A stretch of DNA of 64,000 bases from Kuschelorhynchus macadamiae. Lineage: Eukaryota > Arthropoda > Insecta > Coleoptera > Curculionidae. The notes below the pieces were generated by a model. The model did no database searches. It saw only the letters and a program-made list of their open reading frames with translations, and was not told the origin of the DNA. The DNA lies in contig JAUTXW010000945.1 in assembly GCA_030620095.1 (NCBI GenBank), forward strand, positions 62,001-126,000, in the 5' to 3' direction. Within the stretch, counting starts at the first letter, position 1; the number at the start of each line of letters is the position of its first letter. Shown piece by piece: positions 13,330-26,137 of the stretch. The position numbers were made by a program, and so were the translations under genes.

Positions 13330-13990
13330 TGCTACATGCTAAAGCAACGTATCAATTTAAATTTTTTCTCTAGCATCAGGGATATATGCAAGTGTGAGAC
13401 ATAGTCCCATCCCGTCGTAAATATCCTTGCTTGATATTGGTTTTCTCTTTAGTTGTTTCAGAGTTGTTCCTTTTGTAAACACTTGTATAATTTTGATGAG
13501 CAAAATATATTGCATCTTGTAGCATGAGAACATTAAAAAATAAATAATTTTAAACAATAATAACGAAATCCCCCTGATTTAATTGAAACATTTTAAAGTC
13601 AGCTTTCTGTTCTTAGTTTTAACTTAAAATTTTTTGGATGTCTCTGGACATTTCTGGAAATTTCACTTGAAATTTCCATTTTGCGCAATTTTTGGAAAAG
13701 TCGAGTTTAAACAAAATTTTTATATTTTGAGATTTTGACAGAATTCCAATAATTTTTCCTATTCCGTCCTATTTCCTTTGTGGCCTTTGCGTTAATAATC
13801 GGCCGGCGAACTGAACGTTAATGATGTTATTTTTACATATGTATCAATTTCGTCGAGTCAATGAAGGAGTAAAATCGTTAAAACTACTTACTAATCAAGA
13901 ATAGTTCCCATTTAATATTTTTAAATGTTTGTTTTTATATATAGTTTAGAATCAGAAACCTTTTGGTGGAGCCACATAACTGTTTATACA
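13330..13990. other. Non-coding interval without recognised gene
   Basis: No credible ORF, repeat or RNA signal was recognised. Short GGAAATTTC-type repeats around 13650 are low-complexity. Confidence 0.4.
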
Positions 13991-13996
13991 TGATTT

Positions 13997-14549
13997 GTGT
14001 AATTTTAGTTAACAAATAGAAAACTTTTTTATTATCGACTTTACAAAAAAGTTATTCTTCATAAAAAGTTTGACTTATTAAAAGAATAAACTTGGCTACA
14101 AAAAATTTCCCATATTATATCCATAGTGCGTCAAAAGTGTGTACAGGAAAAAAAGTGTGAAACATAATTTTCTAAGAAAGCCGAAATAATAAAATAAGGT
14201 TTTTTTTGTACAATTTGTAATTGGGTAATAATTTAATAAATTAGTCAAAAAATTCAAATGAAGCATTAATTTTACATATTCACCATCTCGAAAACTACGT
14301 CTATTACAAAAATAGTTTAAAAACCTTTTTAACTTGTACTTGTAGACTCTTTAATTTAGCTGTTTCAAAAATTTGAATTTCGTGCTTGATAACTTTTATT
14401 TTTGTATTTGTTTCGTACCCTGTGTATGGAATCACATATAATTTTTAATCAACCGTATTTTTAAGATAAGCAAAACTTTTTATGAAGATTAAGTTTTTTG
14501 CTAAAGTCAATAATAAAAAAAAATTTCATTTGTTAACTAAAATTACACA
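13997..14549. mobile_element. Foldback/MITE with ~85-bp inverted arms
   Basis: The left arm TGTGTAATTTTAGTTAACAA...TTCTTCATAAAAAGTTTG (13997-14080) is repeated inverted at about 14463-14549. The ~380-bp centre has no ORF. The right arm abuts ACCCTGTACG, like the CAGGGT ends of mariner relatives. Inference: a nonautonomous DNA transposon. Confidence 0.65.
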
Positions 14550-15314
14550 GACCCTGTACGTAAGAAGTATCTCAACTCGTTATTACATAATACTATTATA
14601 AAAAGCTTAAAATTACATTAAAATTTACCAAAAGATTTTATAAACAGTCACTCACGAAGCGGATTTTTTTATTATACATGCACGTAAGAATGATATAAAC
14701 TCATATACAGTATGTCCACGGATTGAGTTAAAAGGAATTTTTTTAAATTTTAATTTTTCGACAAAAACGTATTATGCATAAAGCTTTTTCCTTGAAAAAT
14801 AAATACAATTGATACTGTACAGGGGTGATCGATAATATCATAAAATAAATAAATGTAATAAACATACACTACCCTGGCTGTACACCGGTCTGTTGCGGGT
14901 TTCATTGTTGGAAAGAAATTATATTTCTAGCAAAACCATAATAATGCGAAGAAATTTCGATAATTGAAGTTGATTATAAGAAACACAAATGAAAATGCGT
15001 TAGGTTTATTAATAAATAAGTACAAAAAAACTTAAAATTGATCTATTAAATGTATTTTTTAGACACTTTTAAGTTTAAATTTTTTCAATTTCTCTACATA
15101 TTTTGTACAATTTCCAGGTGCGTTGAAAGTGACACAAGCTATTCCATTCTTTAAATCAGACAAAAAAGATAATATCACAAATTGTAGAACAGACCCATTT
15201 CACTTTTGGATTTATGTGGTAAAGTTTTTAAATCAATTCTGACTAATGAAATATTCTACAAATACAATTACTGATCACAGCATGTTTTTTTTAAAAAGGT
15301 CTATTTTATGAAAC

Positions 15315-15925
15315 TTGATTTCATTCGTGCAGGATACATTAGAATTAATTGAGGGCGGAGAATTTGTAAGCACCGTGTTCACTGCATTTTCGAAGGTTTT
15401 TGCTAAGGTTCATCATTTGACTCGTTGCCAAGCTAAAAGCTTCCGCCATGCACAGGAACATAATACTTTCAATCGCCGACGAATAATACTAATCACAACA
15501 CTACAGTGCGCGTATTTCAGATCTGATTTTCAATGTTTTGAAGTGTGATTTTATGGCTTTAATGATGGTTTGTGGAATTTATCAAATTTCTCAATAACAT
15601 AGATGATTTTTTGTGTGATATCATCTTTTATATTGGAGAATATCTGCATATAAATTACAGGGCTGAAGAAGAAGTCATAGGCTTATCTATCTTTGATATT
15701 CATTTAGGTGTTTTAATAATCTTAAATGAAAATGACATATTTACTGTTAGCACGAAGAGATTTTATTTGCGAATTTGTTTGTCGCGCATTAAAAAAGTAC
15801 AGTTAGTATGGGAAATTAAACATCTTATTAAGGAATGGGTTTTTTATTTAAATAGACCACCTCCTACTTCTAAGACAACTTGTCCTAAGTTTAAAACAGT
15901 AGTTTTGATATATGAAGCATTTTAG
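15315..15925 (+). pseudogene. Relic of non-LTR retrotransposon reverse transcriptase
   Basis: The frame from ~15330 reads ELIEGGEFVSTVFTAFSKVFAKVHH. Its spacing matches RT motif A of Jockey/I-type LINEs (F-D-SKAFDKVHH) with the catalytic Asp replaced by Ala. A second frame from 15572 reads FIKFLNNIDDFLCDIIFYIGEYLHI, which resembles the NDI...FYADDLHI segment with the YADD box destroyed. A part of the second fragment (15685-15752) is repeated at 16258-16335. Family assignment is tentative because both catalytic boxes are eroded. Confidence 0.5.
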
Positions 15926-16459
15926 TGGTTTTAAATGTATCTTTTATAAAAGTAAGGGAAACATTTGTGATATTACACAGTTAAGGTAACATAATGTAAT
16001 TATTTATAAAGCGATTAAAAAAAGTCGATTTATCAGGACTTGTCTTAGTAGGGCAGAATATTCCCTTATGGTTTAACTCTAAAAAGCACCCTGTATTTTT
16101 CTCACATGTTTGACGTATTTTAACTTTGATAATGTAAAATATATATAACCATAAACATATACCATTTTTGCTTATACTGTTTTTGTATAATAATTTCTAA
16201 GGTCTTCAGAGTTGAAATAAAAAAACCATAGTCTTCGAAATTGTTTGTGTTCGTATGTGAATTATCCATATTCGATATTCATTCTAGTGTTTTAATAATT
16301 TTAAACGAAAATAACGTATATTTACTGTTACGTACGTCGCGTCGTGCATGGTGCGATATGGACACAGACAGACAATAATACGGACGGGGATATGCAAATA
16401 CCGTCAACTTCGGCTGTCGGTAATAACGTTGAAAATGTTGGAGAATTTTGTAAGAAGAA

Positions 16460-18475
16460 GTGTGTGAATGTATGGTGTGTGTCTTAATAATAAAGGAATT
16501 TTCAGAATTAAACTTCGCTGATAAGCTTCAAATAATTTCCAAAGGAAGGGCAAAACCGCCTATGAAAAATTTAACCACAAAAATGAAAAACTGTATTAGA
16601 CATTTTTATCCGGAAAAACAATACGAACAATTTAAATGGCTAACAGGGTGTGAAAATATAATTAAATTATTTTGTTGGCCATGTTTACTTTTTGAAAATG
16701 AAAAAGGTCTCTGGAATAAAACTGGTTTTTCCGATTTAAACAATTTCCATAAAGCTGTAAAAAGACACATTATGTCCAAAGCGCATTTGCAGGCCGTCAT
16801 AAAAGAAAAAGTCTTCGGCAAAACCAGAATTGAATACACCCTTAATAAACAGTTGGAAATTAGTCACCGCCAACACAATGAACTAGTCGATAAAAATAGG
16901 CAAATATTAAGAAGACTTATCGATGTTGTTTGTTTTCTCGGACAGCATGAATTGGGATTTAGAGGTCATTACGAAACAAGGGTTTCTTCAAATAGAGGAC
17001 ATTTTCAAGATTTACTTAGTTTAATGGCTAAATATGATTAGAGCAGTCTAGCGTTTTTCGTGGAACCTCGAATCGAATCCAGAATTATATAATTTTCGCT
17101 GTTGCGAGGCCCGGTACATTGCTATTGTTCTGGACGAAACAACTGATATCACTAATTTTAGCCAATTATCTATAGTAATACGCTAAGTTAAAACAGACGG
17201 AAGTATTCAAGAGCGATTTTCAGGTTTTAAGAATGTGTCCGAAAAACGTACAGCAGATGCATTATATACCGTAGTTTATAACGTTACTAAAGAAATTAAT
17301 GAAGAGAAAGAATTAGTTGCTCAAAGCTATGATGGAGCTGCAGTGATGGCAGGACAATTAGGAGGTCTGCAAGCTAAAGTTCGAGAAACTTTCCCAAGTG
17401 CTGTGTTTGTCCATTGTTTTGCTCATAAATTAAATTTAGTTTTATCCCAGTCCATCAATCACATTAGAGAGTGTAAAGTATTTTTCGTTACTTCAAGTGG
17501 CATGGCTGCTTTTTTTTTCCAAGTCAACAAAACGTACACAAGCTTTGGACTCCATTGTCCACAACCGTTTGCTCGAAGTAGGTCCTACTAGGTGGAACTA
17601 TAATGGAAGACTTGTGTTAACAGTATCTGAAAATCGTGAATCACTGATTGAACTATTTGAGAATATAATAGAAAATAATGAAACGTGGGACTCAGAAGCA
17701 ATAAATAGTTCGAGGTGGTTTTTGGACTGTTTGAAACGAGATTTTAATTTTAATTATTTGTTGAACATATTTTCAGAAATATGTCCATCCTCGGACAATG
17801 TTTTTAATATATTACAAACTAAAACAAAATGATATTGCTTTTTGCCTAAAAAAAGTGGATGATTTTAAGTTCATGTTAAGCCAAAAAAGAGATGACAGAC
17901 CTATTTTGGGAGAAAACGATAACGTTAAATGTAGAGCCACAAGCCAAGCGTCTTCGAACAGACAAGGTCGGAGATGTTCAAACATCATACAGACGCCTCT
18001 TTTATGAAAGAATCGATAAATTCAGCAACAAATTAACTATAGATTTAACGGTTTAAATGATTTTAAATTCCTCGAGCTCTGCAATTTTGATACATTTAAA
18101 GGAAAAACTTTTCCGGAAAATGCGTTTAAATCTCTTCTTCTTCATTATGGCCAGTTCTTCGACCGAGTGTTACTGCGATCTGAACTAAAAGTGATTTACG
18201 AAACTGATGACATTAGCGCAAAAAATAACTAACTGTGTGAATTAGTATTGACAATACCTGCCACAAGTTCATCAGTAGAACGCAATTTTTCAACACTTAA
18301 ACGTATAAAAAACTTCGTGAGAAATTCAACGGGGCAGGAGAGATTTTCGCATACATCGCTGTTGTCCATTGAAAATAAACTTCTCCAAAATATGTCGGAG
18401 CATCGACGTTTTTATGATGACGTCATTGACGAATTTGCAAAAAATTATCGAAGAATCGAATTACGTTACAAATAG
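16460..18475 (+). pseudogene. hAT transposase pseudogene (ZMYM1-like type)
   Basis: Domains appear in order. A TTF/BED-type zinc finger (WLTGCENIIKLFCWPCLLF, ~16640-16695) comes first. Then come the RNase-H-fold start LDETTDITNFSQLSIV (~17130), AQSYDGAAVMAGQLGGLQ (~17320), VHCFAHKLNLVL (~17410) and GPTRWNYN (~17580), and finally the C-terminal dimerisation domain SSSVERNFSTLKRIK (~18270). The first frame ends at 17041. An in-frame TAA follows near 17186, and at least three frame changes occur before the last exon-like frame at 18248-18475. It is therefore inactive. A possible right terminus is CACGCCCCTG at 18527; the left terminus was not found. Confidence 0.85.
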
Positions 18476-18574
18476 GTAAGTTACTAAAAATTGCTTCCCT
18501 TTCTTAAAATTTCACCGCACGCCCCTGGGTATGTATCAATGTAAAAACTGCTTATTGCATTTATTTTCAATTAC

Positions 18575-18795
18575 GCCCAAAAGTCAAGTGTGTCATAGGT
18601 AGAAACTGGTAAAATATTGGTAGGAAACCAATATGATGAAACAAAATGGCGCCCAATAGAAATGTTTGAAAAGACAGTATATGTAACACATATATATTGT
18701 GACTATGTAATTGGGTCACGTTTCACTATTCCTAACAAATAGAAAAAAATCATGGGAGGGAAGTTCCGTGTAAAGGAAATTTACAAATTTTTTTT
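18575..18795 (-). repeat. Inverted copy of the 3590-3830 dispersed repeat
   Basis: Contains ACTGGTAAAATATTGGTAGG, AAAATGGCGCCCAATAGAAA and GGGTCACGTTTCACTATTCC, matching 3590-3830 in reverse complement. Confidence 0.65.
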
Positions 18796-18799
18796 TGTT

Positions 18800-20135
18800 A
18801 CTTTTATTTCGCTAAGGTAGAAATTTTAAAATTTCTAATCCTGGCAATACATCAAAGTGCTAATGCACTTATCGGAAAAAATACCTAAGAGCTTTAAAGG
18901 GCACCATTAAATTAAAATTTTATTTTATTTTGACCAGTGGCGGCAAAATTTTTGGCCCGATAAAAACAATTACATTTTTTGCTTCAATTTCGGTTCAATT
19001 ATTTTTTTTTATACAGTTTCTCATAATTGCAATTTTCTTAGAATTTTTAAATAGAAACGCTCAAGAGATTTTCTCTTATCTATACTCTTTCTGAATCTCT
19101 TACGCCTTTATCAAAACCTTAAACTGTTTAGGCGCTAGAAGGCATTATGCTGAAATTTGTTTTTGAGATAAAAAAATATCTGGCGGATACGAATTTTTTT
19201 AATATCATTTGATAACCTTTTCTTGTTGTTTTCGAAAAATAATTTTTGTATCGGTTTTATGTGTGTTATTTTATTTTGACGTTTAAAAAAAAGATATGTT
19301 TTTATACTTTGGGCGTCCCGTTCAAAAAGTTCGGTTTTTTTTTGGAAAACAGCAAGCTAACGCAGATATTAATGGGCTGCAAAAGTCTAATTTCCTTATT
19401 TTTGGATAAGCAATGTAAACATATATTTATAAAACTCATGGTGCCTCATTAGTACCATTATGTTCTCAATCCTCCCCCAAAATAAGAGATTTTGGGCGTA
19501 GTGTGATAAAAAGAGCTTTACATGAGCTTGTAAGGGTTTTATTTTTTTTTTGTAAACGTATTATCTATATAATATGATTGAAAAGTAAACATGTTGCAAT
19601 TTAGGGATAGCTTCTTCTCCTTAATTACACGGACGCTATTAAAATGTATATGTAAGTAATACTTTTTTTACGCCTATGCAATATTTCAGATGTGCGCTTT
19701 ACATTTTTAACTACTTTATTTGAAGTATTTTGTGCAGGGGTGACATAGGGCTAATTTCCATCAATCGTTCATTACTAGTCGGCGTTATGATTTTTGCTGA
19801 CATGTATACTATCTGTTTTATATTGCAACTTACTACCCACATCTAATTACGATTAGTACAACAACCTGTAACCCATAATTGTTTTTTAATGCTTGTTTTT
19901 TCTCATTTTTGACAATACATTTTTAAATATGATATATGTGCATAAATAGAGAAAAATTAATACAATACAATAACCAAGAACGTCACCACAAAGGTTTAAG
20001 AGTTGATTTGCATAAAAAGTAAATAATCCTTTGGAATTAACTTCACACATTATTTTCTGAATTCCACAATGTATTCCTGGCATTAAGGCAGCATTATTAA
20101 CATTATTTCGTCCTTAAACCGTACAAAACTGAAAG
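18800..20135. other. Non-coding interval without recognised gene
   Basis: Small ORFs only, none with recognisable domains. CAGTGGCGGC at 18938 resembles hAT-type termini but no partner was confirmed. Confidence 0.4.
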
Positions 20136-20140
20136 TTTAA

Positions 20141-20829
20141 AGTCTGGGTTATAGATTGAAAACGTTTCCGTTTTGCGTCGCCGTTTGCGCTGTCGTTAAA
20201 GTTTACTTAACGCAAAGCAATGGGTACGGTTATATTTTTGCCGTTATCCGTTTGAGTTTCCGCTAGCCGTCGAAAAGATGGAGATCTTTAACTTTGACGG
20301 AAGCGGCTGGCGAAAATCGACGTTTGCGTTAAGCTGCAACCAGTAAAATTGCTGGATTTTAAAGGGCCTTTTAAAACGTTCATCCTTCGTAATAAATTTG
20401 ACATTAATATATACACATAATATCCTAGTCGATTTAAAAAAATTGCTTAGGATCATTGTCTTTAATTTTAAGAAAATACTTGTAGAAGTTTTGAGAATCC
20501 ACCCTAATTAACAGGCTGAATTCGCCATTTTCTTTTTCGCTTTCGCTTCAACAACTTTACAGCTTTGACACACATTAATATATCCACAATGCCTAGGCAT
20601 CGCTACTATGATTTTGATTATCCATGCTCTGCAAATTAAAAAAAGAAAAACTGAAAAGCAAGCAAGACAAAATTGCATTACACAAATAGGCGATAAATAT
20701 AAACATTAAAGTAAGGTTAGTTCCACAGGCGACGCAAAGCGCAAACGTTTTCAATCTATAACTCGGGCTAAGAACCAGCGCAAACGGACGACGCAAGAAG
20801 CAAACTTTTTCAATCTATAACCCAGGCTG
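20141..20829. mobile_element. Nonautonomous DNA transposon with repeated terminal motif
   Basis: The left end GTCTGGGTTATAGATTGAAA is inverted at the right end (TTTCAATCTATAACCCAGGC, ending near 20829). The subterminal GCGTCGCCGTTTGCG is also inverted. The right end carries a second copy of the terminus (TTTTCAATCTATAACTCGGG, ~20745-20770), so there are two nested right ends. No coding sequence. The target duplication was not clear, so the superfamily is unassigned. Confidence 0.75.
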
Positions 20830-20839
20830 AACCATTACA

Positions 20840-23280
20840 GTTTATGTAAATATAAGTGACAGTTTTTCCTAACATCAAAAAGAAAACTAATTTTGGCGTT
20901 TCTATTATGCGTCTTAATCTTGATAAAAGAGATTTGGTTAAGCTACTGACTTGTGGAGCTATGGGGGCTATAACATCAGACTCCGTCGTAGACAGAAGCT
21001 CCAGCACAGAGCTGGCGGAAAGTTTTGCGGACTTCTGAATTGCCGTAGGGTCCACATGCGGCAGGGGCAAGTCATCATTTATTTGCACTTGCAACTAATT
21101 AATGCCTTAGGGTCCAACCAGTGGAGTATATGACACAGGGCTTATTTGTTTTTTGAACGGCTCAGAGGCCCTTAAGTACCTCAAGCACCGAACATATATT
21201 AAAATTTTTAAACTATGCCTCAAGCGCCAGGCCTCATTAGTCCTTAGTCCGGCCCTGCCGCATTCCCTTCTTGGCCCGCCACTGCATGCAACAAAGTGCA
21301 TGGCCTCGACTAGAATTTGATATAAGGTTGTACATTTTAAAACTTCATTAAACTAAATAACGCGAACGCAGATTCCAATACAATTGTGAAAAATAATAAT
21401 CGAGTACCAACATTATGTAGTGTAAATATCTAAGCACCAATTTGTGTATAAATTTAAATACAAGTCATAACTTAAAAACGCGTCAACAATTGTTTGTAAA
21501 TAATTTAAGATGACTAAATGGTGGGAGTCATTGGCATAGATACATGATATTTTTTAGATTTTAAATGAGACACGTCTGTACGTAAATGTCCTGGAATCAA
21601 AGAGGTTTTTGCCGTAGATCTTTAAGTTTTGAGTACACAAATAATATAATTCAATGACTTGGAATTAAACGAAGAGTCAGTCCCACTCTTAACCCAAAAT
21701 ATGTCACGTCTGTGTACTTACTACTTTTTCGTTACTTATCAAAATGATGTTTATTGAACTTTAAAATATGCAACGCCACTGTGAATGTTGCTATCCGAAC
21801 TGGCTCCTTTAAAGGTTGTCACTTCCTCATCAAATTTTAATAAAACTCTTGCGTAGGTACGTCGTAATTAAGTAAATCACAGAGCGTTATCGCAGGTGCA
21901 TCTCCTAGACACTATCGCGTTTTTAGCCTTACCATTGTCTATGATCTTTCAATTCAACGTACTACCCGATATGACCGCTTACAGACGTGGTGTTATTCAG
22001 AGCATTTTATACCGCTCTCTTTCTACGTATATCTTGACATGTACGACGTGACCTGAAATCGTTTTTACGGCGGTTAACATAATATATTTGCGGGCATATT
22101 TTCTGGTTCTTTCAAATTTTGATACTTTATAATACCACTGATATAACCTACCACCTAGAAAATATAAAGTTTAAACATTCATTCAAAAAATACATTTTGA
22201 GGTAATTTTTATGTACTATACCACTAAGCGATATACCTATGTGTGTACTTTTTTATTCTCAAGTAAGTTCTAGCCAGCTTAGATGATTTTTAGTAAAATA
22301 AGTATCATACAATTTTCGAAAAAAACAACAATTTAACATGGCACAGGTTAGAGCCCATTTTGCGCGGCATGTAAATTTTGTTTTCACACTTTTTCTAAAT
22401 ATATATTAAATCAAAGAGCTCATGTAGAATCCATCCACTCTATATTTCTAAAACAATTTTTGATGGCCAGTATGTAACGCATAAAATTATGAACATATAT
22501 TTTTAAATAATATAACAACTAAGAAGTTTTATATATCTATAACCAAACGACTTGAGTATATTATGAACTATATTGATGACTTTTGGTGTCGTTCTGCCCG
22601 TGTCTTGTAATAAAACAAATTAGGTATTAGCCCAGTTGTGTATCAGTTATTCCCCATGTGTCAGGCAAGGACTTCTGAGAGAGAAGGTCAAAATTCCGGC
22701 TTCCAGTATTGCTGTGGAAAATTTCCCACCAGAGTTTTTGGAACCAACGCACACTGATAGAAAATGCAATTCTAGCATTTCAAAATCAAATTTTATCATT
22801 GAAATATTTTGCTTAAAAATAAAGTGAAAACGTATTAGGGATATCTGCTTGATATCACTGTATCATTTGTGAACACGTTGCGCAAAATCATCAAGTTTAA
22901 ATGATGCTAAAAATCAAGCGGGCTTGTGCCATATGAAGTGTTGACCGTTCTCTGCGATTTGGAATGACATTTGTAATTTGTAATAAGTATGTGTGTCAAG
23001 AAGTTGTGAATATTATAAAAATGGTACATATTTTTGGAGGTATGTAAGCTAGTTTTTTAGTATTTTCATACCAGTTGTAACGCGTTTGATTTGTTGGTAG
23101 ACTTTCTTGTAAATCCAAACGGAAAACTATCTTACTGACATTATGATAGAGCAGAACTTTGAAACGACTAAATATGACATTTAAATACAAGATTTATAAT
23201 ATTTTATGATATTTTCCCTTTTCGATAAGCTAAATTAGGCTTGCCACCTTTTGCCCCTTTTGGTGCAATTTGAATTTATT
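20840..23280. other. Non-coding interval; possible hAT-type terminus near 21257
   Basis: CTTAGTCCGGCCCTG ending at 21257 resembles an inverted hAT terminus (CAGGGCCGGACTAAG). Short ORFs on both strands at 20856-21094 are GC-richer than their surroundings but match nothing recognised. The rest (21300-23280) shows no supported gene. Confidence 0.35.
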
Positions 23281-23284
23281 TTAG

Positions 23285-25281
23285 GTAAAGTTGCGTCTAT
23301 AAATAGAGCGGACCTGTTTGATATCGAAAAATCAATTTGTCCTTTGCGTCCAAGGCACACGGAATGTCAGAAATTGCTATTAGATTATATTTTACATGTT
23401 ACTGGTAATGATGAACCAACAAATAATACCCAGAAGCTACTCACAAAAGTTATTGATAGCTTTACAAAAAGTTTGACTGGAACAAAGCGAGAAGATTTGA
23501 AGCAAAATTTAGAAAAAATAACGAGCAATGGCTTTCTAGCGTGATAGTCATTTCGTCTCAAGATAGTCATTCAGTCAGAAGTTCTTCTTCGAGAGTTGGC
23601 CGTCCCAAAATATCATTCGAAGAAGGCAGTGAAGTTACTAAGCGCAGAAGAGTTCAGGAAAAGGTCTCATTGATCGCCGAGGATGAACTTTGTTTAGCCA
23701 CAGAAATAAAACTGCGTAAGAATGGTAAACGGGATGTTGCGTCAATGTTGCATAAAATGAGATCTTCCCCCAAGAAAGAAAAAATTGGAAACTAGGACCG
23801 AGGACCTACGGCAAGTATCATTTTCTCCAGAAGAGGCGCTTGCGTTATTTGTTAGCTTTAAGTTTACAAGATACCAATATATCGATATAAGAAACCTCAT
23901 CATTAAAAAAGGACTCAAAAAACTATTCCCGACATACGACAAAATTATCGAAGCAAAAAAAAAATGTTACCCTTTTAATATTCTGGCTACAAATACGTCA
24001 ATCGAAGTACCGTTACAAAATATTTTAAATCATACTGCGTCCCGAGTTTTAGAGATGCAAAAAGTTGTTTTACCTACTTTTACCAATAATATTAATGAAA
24101 CTGTCATTAATTTAACGATGATTTATAAGTGGGGTTCAGATGGAAGTGGCAGTCAAAGTAACTATAAACAGGTATGCGAGGCAGATGACTCAAATATACT
24201 GACTACTTCCATAGTTCCACTGCAGTTGCAGGTTAATCATGAAAAAAATAAAAAAATCTTATGGCAAAATCCTCGAACATCCTCTACACGGTTTTGCAGG
24301 CCTGTGCGAATCCAATTTATCAAAGAGACTAGCGAAGTAATAAAAGCCGAATTTGTCCATATTGAAAATCAAATCGAACAGCTGTCTACAATGAAAATTA
24401 ATTTAAATAATAATGAGTATGTTATACACCATAAATTGTTACGAACTATGGTAGATGGCAAGGTTTGTAATTCATTAATGTCAACATCCTCACAAAAATG
24501 TTATATTTGTCATGCCGGCCCTGGACAATTTAACAACCTTGATAATATTAAAACATTACCTATTAACTCTGATGCTCTAAGCCTCGGCTTGTCTACCCTT
24601 CACGCATACATTAGGTTCTTTGAATGTTTGATTCATATTTCATATAGGCTTAACATAAAAGTTTGGCGGGTTCCCAAAAATCAAAAAGATCAGTTCGAAA
24701 ACAGAAAAAAAGAAATCATTCGTCAATTTAGAGCAGAAACCGGACTAATAATAGATCAACCAAAGCCAGGTATGGGTAACACCAATGACGGGAATACCGG
24801 CAGAAGATTTTTTGCTGACCCTTTATTATCATCTAATATAACCGGAATAGATCAAAACCTTATTTATAGATGTAGTGTTTTACTAAAAACTTTAAACTGC
24901 AGCTAGCCAATCAATTCAACCCGTTTTGGCCAATATGCCTTCGAAACAGCTGAGCTATTTGTTAAGCTTTATGCATGGTACCCAATGCCCCCAACAGTTC
25001 ATAAGATTTTAATGCACAGTAGGGAAGTCATTGAACATTTTTTAATTCCGATAGGTCAATTAGGAGAGGATGCTCAAGAATCTCGCCATAAAGAGACAAA
25101 ATATTACAGAGAGCATAACACTCGAAAAATATCTCGAAAACACACCAACGAAGATTTATTTAATATCCTCTTAGTATCCTCCGATCCCCTTATTTCCAGT
25201 TTGAGAGTTCTACCACCTAGGCAAGACAGTATTTACTGTCGAGATGTTATTGATCTTCTGCTTCCACCTGAACCTCTATAG
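23285..25281 (+). pseudogene. RAG1-core-like (RAG/Transib superfamily) transposase pseudogene
   Basis: Four consecutive plus-strand segments form one protein once two frame changes (~23530, ~23785) and one TAG (24904-24906) are allowed for. Residue numbers are for the frame from 23785. WGSDGSGS holds a candidate first catalytic Asp (D119). CRPVRIQFIKETSEVIKAEF (171-190) aligns with the RAG1 block CKP-LMLADESDHE. CYIC (C239, C242) aligns with the first half of the RAG1 zinc site. LHAYIRFFECLIHI and GNTNDGNTGRRFF align with RAG1 LHCDIGNAAEFYKIF and MNGNFARK. The last frame has VHKILMH, aligning with the RAG1 HxxxxH zinc ligands, then GQLGEDAQESRHKE, whose Glu aligns with the catalytic Glu. TTTTAG just before 23285 looks like a splice acceptor. 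Ends of a transposon were not found. Confidence 0.7.
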
Positions 25282-25289
25282 TTAGGTAC

Positions 25290-26135
25290 CCTTTTTTATA
25301 ACGGTTTGTTTGTTTGTTCGTTTGAATCTCTTTCCATGAATAATGAAGAATGACTGAGAAAGTCAGAACACTATCGTTTTTGCACTGAGGCTTGAAAGTT
25401 TGCGCCCTTCAAATATGTATGTATATAAATGCCTTTTTTAACTTACAAAATTGGTTATTATTGTCCTTATTCAATTTATTATCTTGTGTAGTGTATTGTA
25501 CCTATGAAAATAATTTTTGGAGAACGATTCATAAAAACTGATTTAGATAACCTTTTGAACTCAAATTACGAGTATTTTCAAACTTGTTTTGTAATTAATG
25601 TTTTGTAATAATTTAAGACTGTTATCATTTTTATGCTTATAGTTTCATAATTTCTTTTATATACCTAGGATATCATACCTAACATAATATCTAGATTCTA
25701 GATACAAAGAATATCTTCATTAGAAAGACATTTACGTGAGATTTACGTAAACTTCTTTTTTTTAATTTTCAAATATTAGCTTCCAAACTTTCAATTTTGG
25801 TACGTTTGCATACAAAACCTGTGAAAACTGGGGGTTTGGAGATTAATAAGTTTGGAAAATAGAAAAAAACGTTTATATACTTATGACGAATTGGTTCAAC
25901 TTTCTATTATAATCTGTATCATATTTTGATAAGATTGTAGTATAAAATAAACTATATTATAGCAGAATTATTTCCATGCTGATAGTTATGTATATATCTA
26001 TAAATAATGTTATTTATCCGATTGTTAACCTATTAAGGTAAGGTCATTACTGAGAAATTAATATCCAGAGCTACTCTTTTGAAAATATATAAAGTAATTC
26101 GCTTAAGACTATCTTATTATTATTAACACCACGGC
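25290..26135. other. Non-coding interval without recognised gene
   Basis: AT-rich, no ORF or repeat of note. Confidence 0.4.
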
Positions 26136-26137
26136 AG

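Noticed and set aside
18938..21287. Possible 2.3-kb hAT element bounded by CAGTGGCGGC and GCCCGCCACTG
   Set aside because: Flanking 8-bp sequences do not match, no transposase lies between, and the ends match each other only over about 9 bases.
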